NCBI GenBank assembly: GCA_018398585.1
Contig: JAGTTD010000010.1
Span: 26,266,638-26,330,637 of the forward strand
DNA from: Simmondsia chinensis
Taxonomy: Eukaryota; Streptophyta; Magnoliopsida; Caryophyllales; Simmondsiaceae
Reading direction: 5' to 3'
Length of the DNA: 64,000 nucleotides
Shown: in pieces, positions 21,845 through 32,670 of the stretch
Layout of the letters: every line of letters begins with the position of its first letter
Numbering within the stretch: position 1 is the stretch's first letter
The notes under the pieces: generated by a model
Told to the model about the DNA's origin: nothing
Database searches by the model: none
The model's input: only the letters and a program-made list of their open reading frames with translations
Made by a program: the position numbers and the translations under genes

Positions 21845-23345
21845 TTGGAGGAGTCTGAAACTGGTTCTCATGGGGCTGTGTCAGTGGTATTATCAGCTTT
21901 GATGGAAGAGCTTTATAGATCTTATGAAGATGATAGCTTTGCTCAGGAATGTGTGACAACTTTTAACATCAACAAAGCCTCTCCTACTACATCAGATGCT
22001 GTTATTTCAGTGACAAAAAGAATCATCAGGATAAAGGGGAAATTGTATGTTGGATCATCCACTGATTTAAGGAAGCATATCATTAAGGCTTCCCATGATT
22101 TAACTTGGGGTGGGCATTCTGGTATGGAAGGGACTTATCAGAGACTGATGAGTTATTTCAATTCGTCTGGCATGAGAAAAGAGGTGATGGATTTTGCTCA
22201 ATTTTGTAAAGCATGTCAGCAAACAAAATTAGATGGCAAGAAGTAACAAGGCCTGCTTCATCCTCTTTTCATTCCTTATTATGCGTGGCAGCATATAAGC
22301 ATAGATTTTATTGAAGGATTGCCTTAATCTGAGAGAAAAGAAGTTATATGGGTAGTTGTGGATCGTTTCACCAAATTCAGTGACTTCGTAGCTTTGTCCC
22401 GTCCAATTACAGCTGAAAGACTTGCAAGGGTCTTCATGGATAGCATTTATAAGGTGCACGGATTGCCACATTCCATAGTTTCTAACCGTGACAGTGTTTT
22501 TTACTAGCAATTTTTGGAGGGAATTGTTCCTACTTTTGGGTACTACCTTAGCCTTGAGTTCCTCCTATCATCCTCGGACTGATGGACAATCAGAGAGGGT
22601 AATCAGTGCATTGAGTAATACTTGAGGAGCATGACATTTAGCCTTCCCAAGGAGTGGTGTAGATGGTTGTCCTTGGCAGAGTTCTGGTGTAATACGCATG
22701 CTCATTCCTCTATTGGCACTACTCCCTTCAAGGCATTATATGGATATGATCCTCCTTCTCCCTTGGTCTTATAAAGGATCAGCACTTCAGTGCCAGATGT
22801 TGCTGATCTGTCGTTACAGAGACAGTTAGTTCAGCTTCTCTAAGATAATCTTCACTTGGCTCAGGCAGGGATGAAGTACTATACTGATAGAAAGCGTTCA
22901 AGCAAGATCTCTTCTTTTTTTTTTTTTTTTTTTTTTTTTTTGAACAAAAAGACGCCCGAGGGCCGACAAGATCTTTAAAGTAGGGGATTTGGTGTATTTG
23001 AAGCTGCAGCCTATAGACAATCCACAGTGGAAGTATGCAAGAATGTTAAACTCAGTGCTTGGTATTTTGGCCCCCATATAATTCTTAAGAAGTTGGGGAT
23101 GGTTGCTTACAAATTGGAGCTCCCACCGGGTTCATATGTCTATCCAGTGTTCCATGTTTCCCTTATGAAGAAACATGTGGAAAGAGGGAAGTCTTGCTCT
23201 CCTAATCCCTCTGAGGTTGGCTCTAGTAGAGCTCTTTTGTAGGTACCTGCTGCCATACTAGATTCTCGAGTGATTCTGCAAGCTGAGAAGCAGATAAGGG
23301 AGGTCTTGGTGCTGTGGAGCAACTTGGCTAAAAGGACTTAACTTG
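21845..23345 (+). pseudogene. Element G integrase and C-terminal domain, degenerate
   Basis: The zinc region is at 22080-22246: GGHSGMEGTYQRLM and FCKACQQTK. The core follows in broken frames: a SIDFIEGLP segment with the first aspartate (about 22295-22320), VVVDRFTKFSDFVAL, and a later segment in which the usual SDRD is SNRD, so the second catalytic aspartate is lost. TDGQSERV with the glutamate is near 22575. The C-terminal domain at 23027-23242 has WYFGPHIILKKLGMVAYKLE and VFHVSLMKKHV. A small poly(A) insertion at 22911-22966 disrupts it. Several stops make it inactive. Confidence 0.85.
22911..22966 (-). mobile_element. 56-bp poly(A)-tailed microinsertion (LINE 3' fragment)
   Basis: A 27-T run (22915-22941) is followed by gaacaaaaagacgcccgag and ggccga, flanked by perfect 8-bp direct repeats CAAGATCT at 22903-22910 and 22967-22974. 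Removing it and one repeat restores the KIFKVGDLV reading of integrase. It is a severely 5'-truncated LINE insertion on the minus strand, with a tail sequence unlike that of the 15650 LINE. Confidence 0.75.
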
Positions 23346-23402
23346 GGAGAACCTGAAGTTCCTCTAAAGCCAATTTCCATCTTTTCATTTATTGAGAAGC
23401 AT

Positions 23403-23423
23403 TGTTATGATTCTAGTGCATTA
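23403..23423 (+). mobile_element. 3' LTR of element G, first 21 bases
   Basis: TGTTATGATTCTAGTGCATTA corresponds to the start of the G 5' LTR. It is cut off by H; the rest of the LTR resumes at 25937 (caataagctgttaaaatc) and ends at 26270. Confidence 0.75.
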
Positions 23424-24679
23424 TGTAACGCCCCCAAATATTGTAACGAATAGGCTTAAGTCAAAGAAGGCACTCTACGGCATTATACAATGAATCCCAT
23501 CATCATAGTACGAAGCCCGAAAACCTTTGATTCATAATTTCTCAAATTTCCATAAAGGTTCCCATTCGTATATGAAATCAAATCCAAATACATCATTACC
23601 AACGATTTAGAACTAATTGTACGAAAGGTCAAATTACAATATCTCAAATAGCTCATGATATCCTGCTACAAAATTTATTTAATACTTAAACTACAAAAAT
23701 TAAACTAATTCTCGGAATAGGAAGCTGCTTTATCTTCCTCGCCCTTCAGGAATTTGTCGTGAGCTACTCATCTGGAAAGTAAAGGAATTGGGTGATCAAA
23801 CAACATGCTCAGTAAGTACATCACACATCCTACCTGGATCAAGCATATTATTTAAAATGAGATTTTTCTTTAAAGTTTCATGTTACAAGTAGCACAAATA
23901 ACCACTTTGTACTTTAATTTATTTCACAAGAGCTCTTGGTAAAACTTACATATGAAAAGGAGACTACGGCCGATATTGTTCCCGTGACCGGGTCACAGAT
24001 TGACTTTCATATTTCACATATTCAAACTGGTTCTAAGTCGATAGACCCGTTAGGGTCAATGTAGAACTAGGTGCGGGTATTATTGCCGTGATAGGGTCAT
24101 AGATAGACTTTCACATTTTTCACATTCTTTCGTCAATAGACCCCCAAGGGTCACGTAGTTATTTGTGAGCTCTTCCCATAAAATGTTTTAATTCAAGTCA
24201 CAAGTTCACAATAATTTCTTTCTCATATTCACAAGTACAAATTCTATCAAAATTCACATATTTTAACATCAAATCTGCATAAATCAATATAATTCAAATC
24301 ATAAGAGTAGAAATCACACAATCAATCGAATATATCTGCTCAAACCTACTTTAAAAAGCTAATAAACCATTCAAAATATGTCTCACAAATCAAGTCATGT
24401 GAAGAATTTTTTGTAGTCTACAAACAGGTAGGGGAAGTGATATACTTACCTTCACTATCTTCTAACTCAATACCTGAATCTCTATTAAGAATTAGCTTCA
24501 AAAACCTAATCGAGATTGACGCTTGATAGAGAGAGAGAGGAGGGAGAGATTGGAAGAGGGGAAGGAGAAACTAGGGTTTAAAACTCTCATCTTATGTAAC
24601 CATAATATTACTAATGAGCCCTTTATAAAATTAGCCCATTATTTTATTTATAGCTCAATTGAAATATTAGTCATTTCTA

Positions 24680-24888
24680 ATTGTATTATAATACCTAACC
24701 CAATTTAATTGCTCTGGGTTTTACATGTTATAATACCTAGTGCAATTATCCTGGGTGTCACATATTATAATACCTAGTCTAATTTAATTAGACTGAATTT
24801 CACATATTAAAATGCCTAGCCCAATTTAATGAAACCAGGTTTCATATATTATAATACTTAGTCTAATGTAATTAGTCCGGGTATTACA
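24680..24888 (-). repeat. About 42-bp tandem repeats at the U3 edge of H
   Basis: Four to five diverged copies of a unit with 'ctgggttttacatgttataatacctag' text (listed here only by its parts: acatgttataatacctag and ctaatttaatt). Copies start near 24700, 24745, 24790, 24835 and 24875. They sit at the very start of the LTR in element orientation, a typical place for promoter-strength repeats. Confidence 0.65.
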
Positions 24889-25150
24889 TCCTTACCCCCC
24901 CTAAATAAAAGTTTCGTCCTTGAAACTTACATCCTCAATTTAATTATCAATTAGACAGGATATTACATCCTCACCCCTATAAATAAAGTTTCGTCCTCAA
25001 AACTTACATTCCTAATTTAATTACACAAGTATTACATTCTCGCCCCCTTAAATAAAAGTTTCATCCTTGAAACTTACGTCCTTAATTTCATTAGACAGGG
25101 CATCACATTCTCACCCTTGTAAATAAAAATTTTGACCTCGAAATTTACCT
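24881..25150 (-). repeat. Reiterated polypurine-tract unit in H (about 4 copies, 70-78 bp)
   Basis: Each copy contains attacatcctcaccccc-like text, then taaataaaagtttcgtcc and gaaacttac. Copies begin near 24881, 24959, 25028 and 25099. On the minus strand each is a purine tract next to a TGTAAT-like LTR start, so the primer/LTR edge itself has been repeated into the internal region. Confidence 0.65.
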
Positions 25151-25936
25151 TAATTTTCATATAAATTTGGGTATTTGCTTCAAATTAGATTCACCTAACA
25201 ACTTCTGAATTAAAGAGGACATGATATCCTATGACGACCAATAGTGTACAATAGGCACTATTATCCTTTTCGCTCATGATTGACTAATTATTTCTTAGCA
25301 ATACCTTAACCAAATCTCCTCACGGTATGAAAACTCTCTTTGACCCAACATTAAGGAGGTCTTAAATTTTAAAATCAACAATTCTAATAATCAATAATTT
25401 TAATTCTTACACTTATCCATTCACCAGCTTCTATCGCGCAACTCTAGCACCAAACACAACTGCTTAGACTTTGGAATTCTACTTATCAAAGTATCTGGGT
25501 AGCGATAGATATAACTTGCTCATTTAATGTCTTCCAAGCAACCTTTAGCAACTTTTTAATTTGCTGGACCTACAATTATCTTTAAATCTTTGTGACCCAA
25601 AATTACTACATATTCAATCTCTAGCATACACAAAATTGCAGAACTCAAAGAAAAATCCAATCTCTAGTATGCACTATTATCCTCGACATCCCTTTTTTTT
25701 CAAGGAGCTTCTATTAATCAACGACGAAGCCATTATAAGAGGAGTCTTAGAGTCTCTACTCAGAATTGGAGAATCTAACCCGTTTCCATGATAAGCAAAC
25801 TCTAGGTGGTTAGGAATCCAAAATGCTATCTTTCCCCAAAAATCACAAGGTGCAAGATAAGAAGACAACCAATTAATCTCTAAACTCACATAAAAATCCT
25901 CCATATCTAGGAGTACTAAGTTTGTTACTATCTTTA

Positions 25937-26270
25937 CAATAAGCTGTTAAAATCATCTAAATGCTGCGTTTTACTCATTTAATAAACTGTAGGGCTTTGG
26001 TTGGTGATTTTCGTGCCAATATTTGATTGTTAGTTGAGTCGGTTGAGCTAGTGTCTAAATGCATTGTAATTCTAGATATTTTCCTCCTGTTTTGGTTGGT
26101 TCTAATTCTATAAGAGCAATCTAGCTTGTATTGAAGAAGTTAATGAATGAAATTAATCTCTTCTTCTCTTAACCCTGATTTCTCTCTATTTCTCATCTCC
26201 CTCACTTCTTTCTTATCGCAACTCCCTTTATCCCTTGGTTATGGTTCAAGATCGTTCTTGATCCATAACA
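25937..26270 (+). mobile_element. 3' LTR of element G, main part
   Basis: It is collinear with 18380-18709 of the 5' LTR, from caataagctgttaaaatc to ccataaca. The intact CATAACA end here, against ccattaga in the 5' copy, shows which end has decayed. It is followed by the TSD CTTAA and then element F. Confidence 0.85.
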
Positions 26271-26275
26271 CTTAA

Positions 26276-26297
26276 TCATAATAATACTCCCCCCTTT
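26276..26297 (-). other. Element F: last 8 LTR bases and polypurine tract
   Basis: On the minus strand AAAGGGGGGAGTAT is followed by TATTATGA, the LTR start that also lies at 39192. This tract would prime plus-strand synthesis. It proves that the F internal region abuts the F 3' LTR across G. Confidence 0.75.
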
Positions 26298-26399
26298 GAA
26301 ACCATTCTTGTCCTCAATAACAAAAGGAAGGAAATTGACTCTTGGTGAATTTCAGATCTTCCCAAGTGGCATCTACTTGATGAAGATTGGACCGTTCAA

Positions 26400-27677
26400 T
26401 CAAAACTTGCTTGATGTTCTTCCGATTCTGCTGCACAACCTGGGACTCCAAAACTGCAGTTGGCTCTTGAAGTATAATCCCATTTGAGGAAGCAATTGGA
26501 GGAGCAGGTGAATACTAAACATCAGCTGCAATATCTTCTTAAGCAAGGACACATGAAAGACTGGGTGCACTACAGCATCTGGAGGCAATTCCAACCAGTA
26601 AGCCACTGATCCTACCCTCCACAGCACCTTGTAAGGACCAAAATACCGAGCACACGGCTTCACATTCTTGCACACAACCATTGATGACTGACGATAAGGT
26701 TGCAATTTCAAGTAAACCGTGTCGCCAATCTATAAAGTATGATCAATTCTTCTTTTATCAGCAAAAAACTTCGTGTGAGATTGAGCTAACTGTATCCTTC
26801 AGCTGTTGAGCAAGTTGCTTCCTCTGCTATAACATTTCATTCACCCCACCGGCCTTGGACATTTCACCTTGGGATGGAATCGGGGATCATAACCATAGAG
26901 TGCTTTCAACGGAGTGCTACCCAAGGAAGAATGAGCGTGGGTGTTGTACCAAAAATCAACAAAGGGCAACCATCCGACCCATTGTTTTGGGTTGTGAAAT
27001 GTGATGCTATGCAAATACTGCTCTACACATTGATTTAAGCATTCAGTTTATCCATCCGATTGAGGACGGTAAGAGGAACTTAAAGAAAGAGAGGATCCCA
27101 AGAGCTTAAACAATTCTGTCTAAAAGTTGCTTTTGAACAACTTATCCCGATCAGAAAGAATGGCATAAGGAAGGCTATGAAGCTTGTAAATGTTATCCAA
27201 AAACACCTTTGCCAACCTCTCAGCACAAAGAGGATGACTAAGGGCAATGAAGTGTCATACTTTGTGAAAAGATCCACAACTACCCAAATAATCCCCTTAC
27301 TTCATACCTTGGAAAGCCTTGTATGAAATCCATACTAATGTGTTGCCAAGCCCCATTCGTAATAGGAAGAGGTTGTAATAGCCCTACATAAGGGACATGT
27401 TCACTCTTGATGCACTGACACACTTCACAGGCTTGCACACACTCCATTACCTTCTTCTCCAGTCCTTGTCAATAAAAGTGCTGCTTAGCTCTCTGATGTG
27501 TTCCCTTAATACCAGAATGTCCACCCAAGGCAGAGGAGGGGAAAGCAGTGATAACTTGACTCCTCAAGTCAGTGGCTGAACTAATGTAGACCTCGCCCTC
27601 AATTCAAAATTCCATTGAGCAATGTAACCTCAGAACAAGAATTCCCATCTGTAGGACCCTTGACACTTAAAGCAGTG
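26400..27677 (-). pseudogene. Element F integrase and C-terminal domain, degenerate
   Basis: On the minus strand, the piece at 27080-27277 (DLFTKYD then, in a shifted frame, GWQRCFWITF) matches the integrase core by order. Broken frames to 26900 hold the segment around the catalytic glutamate. The C-terminal domain at 26400-26711 reads CARYFGPYKVLWRVGSVAYW and VVHPVFHVSLLKK, the usual end of chromovirus-type integrases. Upstream it is interrupted by the E insertion at 27678. Stops are frequent and it is not functional. Confidence 0.8.
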
Positions 27678-29005
27678 ATATGTGTTAGGAATAGTGTCCT
27701 GAAATCCAGATTTACTACGGATATATTATTTTAATTAATAAATAAAATTGAAGTTTCAGTTATTTCCTAGTTAAATTTGTGTATGTAAGCATTTCTATTG
27801 CATGTGATTTTCTTTTGGGAGACATCCATGAGATGGGTGTAGGCCTCAGACTATAATTTACATGTATGTTCTAAGTGGTTTATGAGACTAAGCCACATAT
27901 AGACTTGGAACAAATGGTATGGATTGTTGTTTCAAAGACTCGTAGTCGAAGACAAGTTTGGACCACTTGTATGTTAAGACTATAACGTGACACTTTAGAT
28001 GACTTATCCTGGTCATGTGGATGGAGATCCAAAAGAATTAGGTTAGTGTGTTTAATAAGATTGACACACTGAGTTGGACCATGTGGATTACTTATTTCTA
28101 GACTACTATCAGAAATGAATGATTCACGTTGCATTGTTTGAACGACGACCCTAAATCCTGAGGGTATTCTGGGCTTGTGTATGGAGCGTTAGTTACTTTG
28201 GTGTACTATAAGTAAGGTCTGAACGAATGACTAAAATCCCACGTACACTGGGCAGCGGCGTGAAGTGTGACAAGGATTAGGTATTCAATAGGGAATCTAC
28301 AGTCTCTTATGAGATACAGATGTCCGCTTAGTTGATTCACAAATATTTAAATAGTTCGGAAACTTTGGGCAAAATATTACAACTGTTTGACATTTGGAAT
28401 TTATACTGTGAATATGTTCAAGTACAAATGAATTATTCAGTGAAAGGCGAGTCGGTAACTAATAGAAAAGCTGTGAAAAGGATAATGGTAGTGGTTATAT
28501 TTATCCTTTGTCATGGACATCTAATGGAGGGGTTGTTGTCATCATTATAGTCTATTAGGGAGATATCAAATAAATAATTTAAGTCTGGAGTGCAATAAGA
28601 TTTATTTAGTGGAATTAAGTCTCATTAAGTGGTAATTAAATTATTTCATGAGATGATTAATTTAACCCATTTAGAGCTAGATTTAAATTTTTCCTGAGGT
28701 CCCTGCGCAAGCCTCTATATTTATCGCCATTATAAAAATATTAGAGAATTTATGAGATGAATTATTTATCCATAAGATGGGTAAATTAATTTTGCCAAAC
28801 ATTATTCATAAGATGAATAAAAATTAAAAATTATAAAATAAAATAATTTTGAAAAATTAAAATTCATAAGATGAATTTTTACATGTGGAAAAAAAAATCA
28901 AAATCGCGTATACACTGTGGCGATCAGTGTGCTTCGAATCCGACTACGCGTGCTGGGTCTTGCCCTGACTATCCGCTTGCACGGGCGCGGACCAATGGGA
29001 CACCG

Positions 29006-29020
29006 CCACGTGTCACGTGG
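29006..29020. promoter_or_regulatory. Palindromic double G-box (ABRE-like) in E 5' LTR
   Basis: CCACGTGTCACGTGG is a perfect 7+1+7 inverted repeat holding two CACGTG cores, about 140 bases before the TATA box. CACGTG cores bind plant bZIP/bHLH factors and resemble abscisic-acid response elements; the binding is inference. The 3' LTR copy near 34980 has lost both cores. Confidence 0.5.
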
Positions 29021-29158
29021 TATATATTAAAAAGGACACGTTTTTTGTTGATTAAAAGCTGCGTTTTACGTGATGTTTTTTATTAAACGACGCTTTTTAA
29101 TTTAAACTAGGCGGTTCCCACATCGAATAAAATTGGAATTTTTGCTCCCATATACTCC

Positions 29159-29166
29159 TATAAATA
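29159..29166 (+). promoter_or_regulatory. TATA box of E 5' LTR
   Basis: TATAAATA, conserved at 35136-35143 in the 3' LTR and at 49572-49579 in the solo LTR of the same family. Confidence 0.6.
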
Positions 29167-29679
29167 GAGGTGCTTATTCCGAGGTTTGGCATTGAGTTTT
29201 TGAAACAAGTCTTAGGGTTTCTGGTAATAGTTTCGGAGACCTAACTCGACCCTAGGTTTAGAGTTATAAATTCTAAACCTGTTACGCTGCATAAACTTTA
29301 GGGAGAATTTTTAAAATTCATCCCAACAATCGGTATTAGGGCAAAAGGTTTATAGAGATGTACCTATTCCCGGGAACTCTCGCACGTGAGGTGTCACGAA
29401 GCGTGACTCTCCGACCGGGGGCTTAGGTAGTGATAAGAGTCTCCTAGTCTAAGTGCTCTAATAGGTGCCTATTGTTGTGACCATAATTGAGAACTATGAA
29501 CCCAATAGTTGGCATCAGAGTTTATTTTTCAACAAAATTCATATCTTTTCCAAACAATTGGTATCAGACCCAGCCTCTGATTATATTCATAATATACATG
29601 ACCAGGTATAATAAGATCGAAATAAATAAATTTGCAATTTAATAAAGTACCGATTTTATTAAGGAAAAACTTGTGTTGA

Positions 29680-30010
29680 ATTAGTGATTTAAATTGTTTA
29701 AATCATTAAAGTAGTTAATTGTTAATTAGAATATTTTAAATTATCAATTTAAATTGTTTAAATCGGTTAAAAGAGTTAATAGTTAAATAGGTTATTTAAA
29801 GTAACAATTTAAATTGTTTAAATCGCTAATGAATTAATAGTTAATTAGATTGCTTAACGTAATGATTTAAATTATTTAAGTCGTTAATGAATTAATTTTT
29901 AATTAAGATTATATAAGGTAACGATTTGAATTGTTTAAATCGCTAATTAATTAAGAGTTAATTTGACCGTTTGAAGGTAACGATTTAAATTGTTTAAATC
30001 GTTAATTCGG
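29680..30010 (+). repeat. Leader repeat array 1 of element E (about 62 bp, 5-6 units)
   Basis: Each unit contains gatttaaattgtttaaatcg followed by taatgaattaatagttaatta-like text. Unit centres lie near 29695, 29755, 29815, 29875, 29935 and 29990. The core ATTTAAATTGTTTAAAT is self-complementary in part, so each unit can fold. It lies between primer site and gag. Confidence 0.7.
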
Positions 30011-30419
30011 AACAACCCATAAATTTGTGATTATGTTGTTTGTATAATGAGATGTATGTTCTCAGTCATGATTTACGAAATCAGACAAAATTATCTAATA
30101 AGATTAGATTCAAATATTTTTATAAAATTGGATAAAATTGATGTAATGAGATTAGATTTAATTATTTTATATGAAATCGGATAAAATTAATTTAATGAGA
30201 TTAGATTCAATTTATTTTAAAATTAAATATTTTAATTTTAAAATAAAATATATATATTTTGTCAGCGGATGCTGACATCATGCTGACATCTGCGCCTGCT
30301 GCTGACAACTGATGTCAGCAATTAATTAAAAAAAGTTTTATTTTATTTTTTTATTTTACTTTTGGGACGTGTAAAGGTCAGTACTGCTTTACATAATAAT
30401 TATAAATTAATTATTTTAT

Positions 30420-30960
30420 TAGTTAATTTTCTTTTAGAATGAGATTCTAAATTAAACTATAAGATAATTTAAGTTACAAATCAGTGTTATTTTAGATAAA
30501 AGTTATTTGATATTATTTTAGAATTAGATTCTAAAATGGACTATGAGATAGTCTAAAATTTGTTTAATTTTGGAATTGAGATAGTCTAAAATTTGTTTAA
30601 TTTTGGAATAAGATTCTAAAATAAACTATGGGATAGTCTAAGCACAAAATCGCTATTAATTTTAAATAACATTATTTTTAATTTAATTTGGAAATCAGAA
30701 TTTTAAAAGTAGATTATGTGATAATCTAAATTAAATGTTGGTATTATTTTAATTATAATTAATTAATTAATTTTAATGATTGGATTTTAGAATGAGATTC
30801 TAATGTAAGATTATAATATAATCTATACTGTAAAACGATAGTATTTTAAATAAATTAATTAATTAATTTTGGTTAATCTTAGAAAGAGATTCTAAAGGGG
30901 ATTATGAGATAATTCAGGTTGTAAATGCAAATTAATTAAAAACCACTGGTTATAAAAATC
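30420..30960 (+). repeat. Leader repeat array 2 of element E (about 110 bp, degenerate)
   Basis: The units share ttttagaatgagattctaaa, then ctatgagatagtctaa. The half-words AGAATGAGATTCT and AGATTATGTGATAATCT are imperfect palindromes. About five copies start near 30430, 30515, 30600, 30690 and 30780-30880. No coding capacity. Confidence 0.6.
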
Positions 30961-31502
30961 AAGTGGGAGCGAGGTTTCAATTGTTGTAACCTCACAGTCT
31001 TCATTACTGGTCTCGCAATATAGTAGATCGATAGATCTCCCTACGGAGGATGTCAGTTTACAGATTATAGGGTTAAACTTCTTTTAGGATAAACCAAAGT
31101 GCAAAGAAGCGATGCAACCACGCTGCTGTGGAGTATTTTGTGTATTTGTATGGAGGTTTAGGTAGTGGTTTACACTTGACTAGCATGATGCATTAGCCTC
31201 CTCGAGGAGCTATGTTGTGCCATATTAGAGACTAAGGTAAAGTGGTGAGTTAATCATGTTTAGTAAGAGTTACAAGAAAACAGGTTAATTGAGAATCGTT
31301 CTAACCTGAACTAGCTTCGTTCGACCCCGCTGCCGAGGAATAAGAAGTGATATGATTGGGTCATCATTGTATACATGATAGTACAATTTGGTGGATATCT
31401 GACTTATTGTGTATGCTAAATTGAAAGAATATATATCACTGCATTATACATGACTCATATAAGGTAGTTACATGATTGTTTGTATTTATAGTGTTTTTCA
31501 AA

Positions 31503-32270
31503 ATGGATACGGCTGGTGAACTTCACTCTATTCTAATACATAATTCCCTCAATGGACCAAATTACATTGCCTGAAAAAACAAGTTGGACTTAGTTATCAC
31601 TCACAGGGGACTTGAGTTTGTTCTTACTGAAGCTTGTCCACCAATGCCCACTACTAATTGCACAACTCCTGAAAAAGAGCGCTACGAACGCTGGCATGGG
31701 GCTAATGAGTTAGCCAAGTGTTTGAGAAACAAACAGCTGTGCTCAGAAGTGCTCAGGCATCAGATGCTTGAGAAACAAATAGCAGTTGAGATGATTGAAC
31801 ATTTGCAAGAAATATTTGAGAAGCAATACAAAGCAGCAAGGCAAGAACTCATAAATAAGTTCCTCAACATGAGGATGTCCGAAGGAATACCAGTTGAGGA
31901 ACAAATCACGAATCTGATGTCATGTTTTTCTGAATTGGAAATCCTCGGAGCTAAGTTTCATGGTCAAACAAAACAGGATATCATCCTCAGTTCTCTGTCT
32001 AGCTCATTCACTCAGTTTAGGTTAAAATTTTACATGAACAATGAAAAGTATTCACTACCTGAACTAATGAAGGACTTGCAAGTAACGGAGGACTTGATAC
32101 GGGATACGAGGAGCACCCGCGAATTGGGGATAAGCAATAGTCAACAAGTCAAAAGAAAGTGTTTCTATGGCAGAAAAATGGGCCACTGGAAAAGTGATTG
32201 CACTAAGAACTTAGCCGTACTTCCTACAAAGATTGTTAAGCATCTGATGAAGGGAGCTCAAGCTAACTAA
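31503..32270 (+). pseudogene. Element E copia gag with one premature stop
   Basis: ATG at 31503 opens MDTAGELHSILIHNSLNGPN and reaches a TGA at 31572 where copia gags have tryptophan (NYIA-W-KNKL). The frame then stays open for 228 codons from 31584 to 32270: the UBN2-type gag core (YERWHGANELAKCLRN, EMIEHLQEIFEKQYKAARQ, GIPVEEQITNLMSCFSELE, LSSSFTQFRLKFYM). The zinc knuckle near 32160 is CFYGRKMGHWKSDC, where the second cysteine of CCHC is glycine. Apart from the stop and this change it is nearly whole. The gag would package element RNA. Confidence 0.88.
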
Positions 32271-32670
32271 GGGGCTTCTTGATCGGAGCTGCACCGGATG
32301 GTCAGGGACAGTGCAACAGTAACAGTCTTTGGAGTCGGAGGGGTTAGCCTAGTCTTTGGTGTTAGAGTTTATGTTATAAAAGGTTTTTTTTTATTTATGC
32401 CTGCATTGGATAGAAATTTAATTTATGTGGTTTGAAGAATAATTGTTATTCATTTGGAATATGGTTGTGAACCTTTATTACAAGAAATACAATTTTTTAT
32501 TTACGAAGGAACATGTGTTTATGATTTATTCATGATGTTCTCCTTACATACATGAACATTGCGAAATACTTAGAGAAGAATTTTGCAAATAAACTACAAA
32601 AGTAAAAACATAATAGCGTTAAAAGAAAAATGACAATAAATCTGAACAGCTAGACACAACTTAAGACATA

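Larger units (their letters stand above)
23424..25936 (-). mobile_element. Element H: LTR-retrotransposon fragment (3' LTR plus internal end)
   Basis: In minus orientation an LTR of 1465 bp runs from 24888 (TGTAATACCC) to 23424 (ends GGGGGCGTTACA) and is preceded by a polypurine tract (AGGGGGGGTAAGGA). Upstream internal sequence extends to 25936, where it is truncated. Flanks are CATTA (23419-23423) and CAATA (25937-25941), a probable TSD with one mismatch. No protein domain is recognisable in 24889-25936. It interrupts the 3' LTR of G, so it is the youngest layer on that side. Confidence 0.65.
18368..26270 (+). mobile_element. Element G: Ty3/gypsy chromovirus-like retrotransposon, sister of F
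   Basis: The 5' LTR is 18368-18709; the 3' LTR is 23403-23423 plus 25937-26270, split by H. TSD is CTCAA (18363-18367) and CTTAA (26271-26275), one mismatch. Without H and a 64-bp microinsertion it is about 5.3 kb, close to F in size. Order is gag, protease, RT, RNase H, integrase. Protein segments are collinear with F, while the LTR sequences differ apart from their ends (TGTTATGATT...CATAACA), so the two are related families. It inserted into the 3' LTR of F in opposite orientation. Confidence 0.9.
27683..29556 (+). mobile_element. 5' LTR of element E
   Basis: It matches the 3' LTR at 33647-35851 throughout, but lacks about 330 bp that the 3' LTR has at roughly 35225-35560, so a deletion occurred in this copy after insertion. 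The TATA box TATAAATA is at 29159-29166. Confidence 0.9.

Noticed and set aside
29680..30010. Regularly spaced repeats resembling a CRISPR array
   Set aside because: Units and spacers are equally degenerate and the context is a plant copia leader. No cas genes are present and none would be expected.
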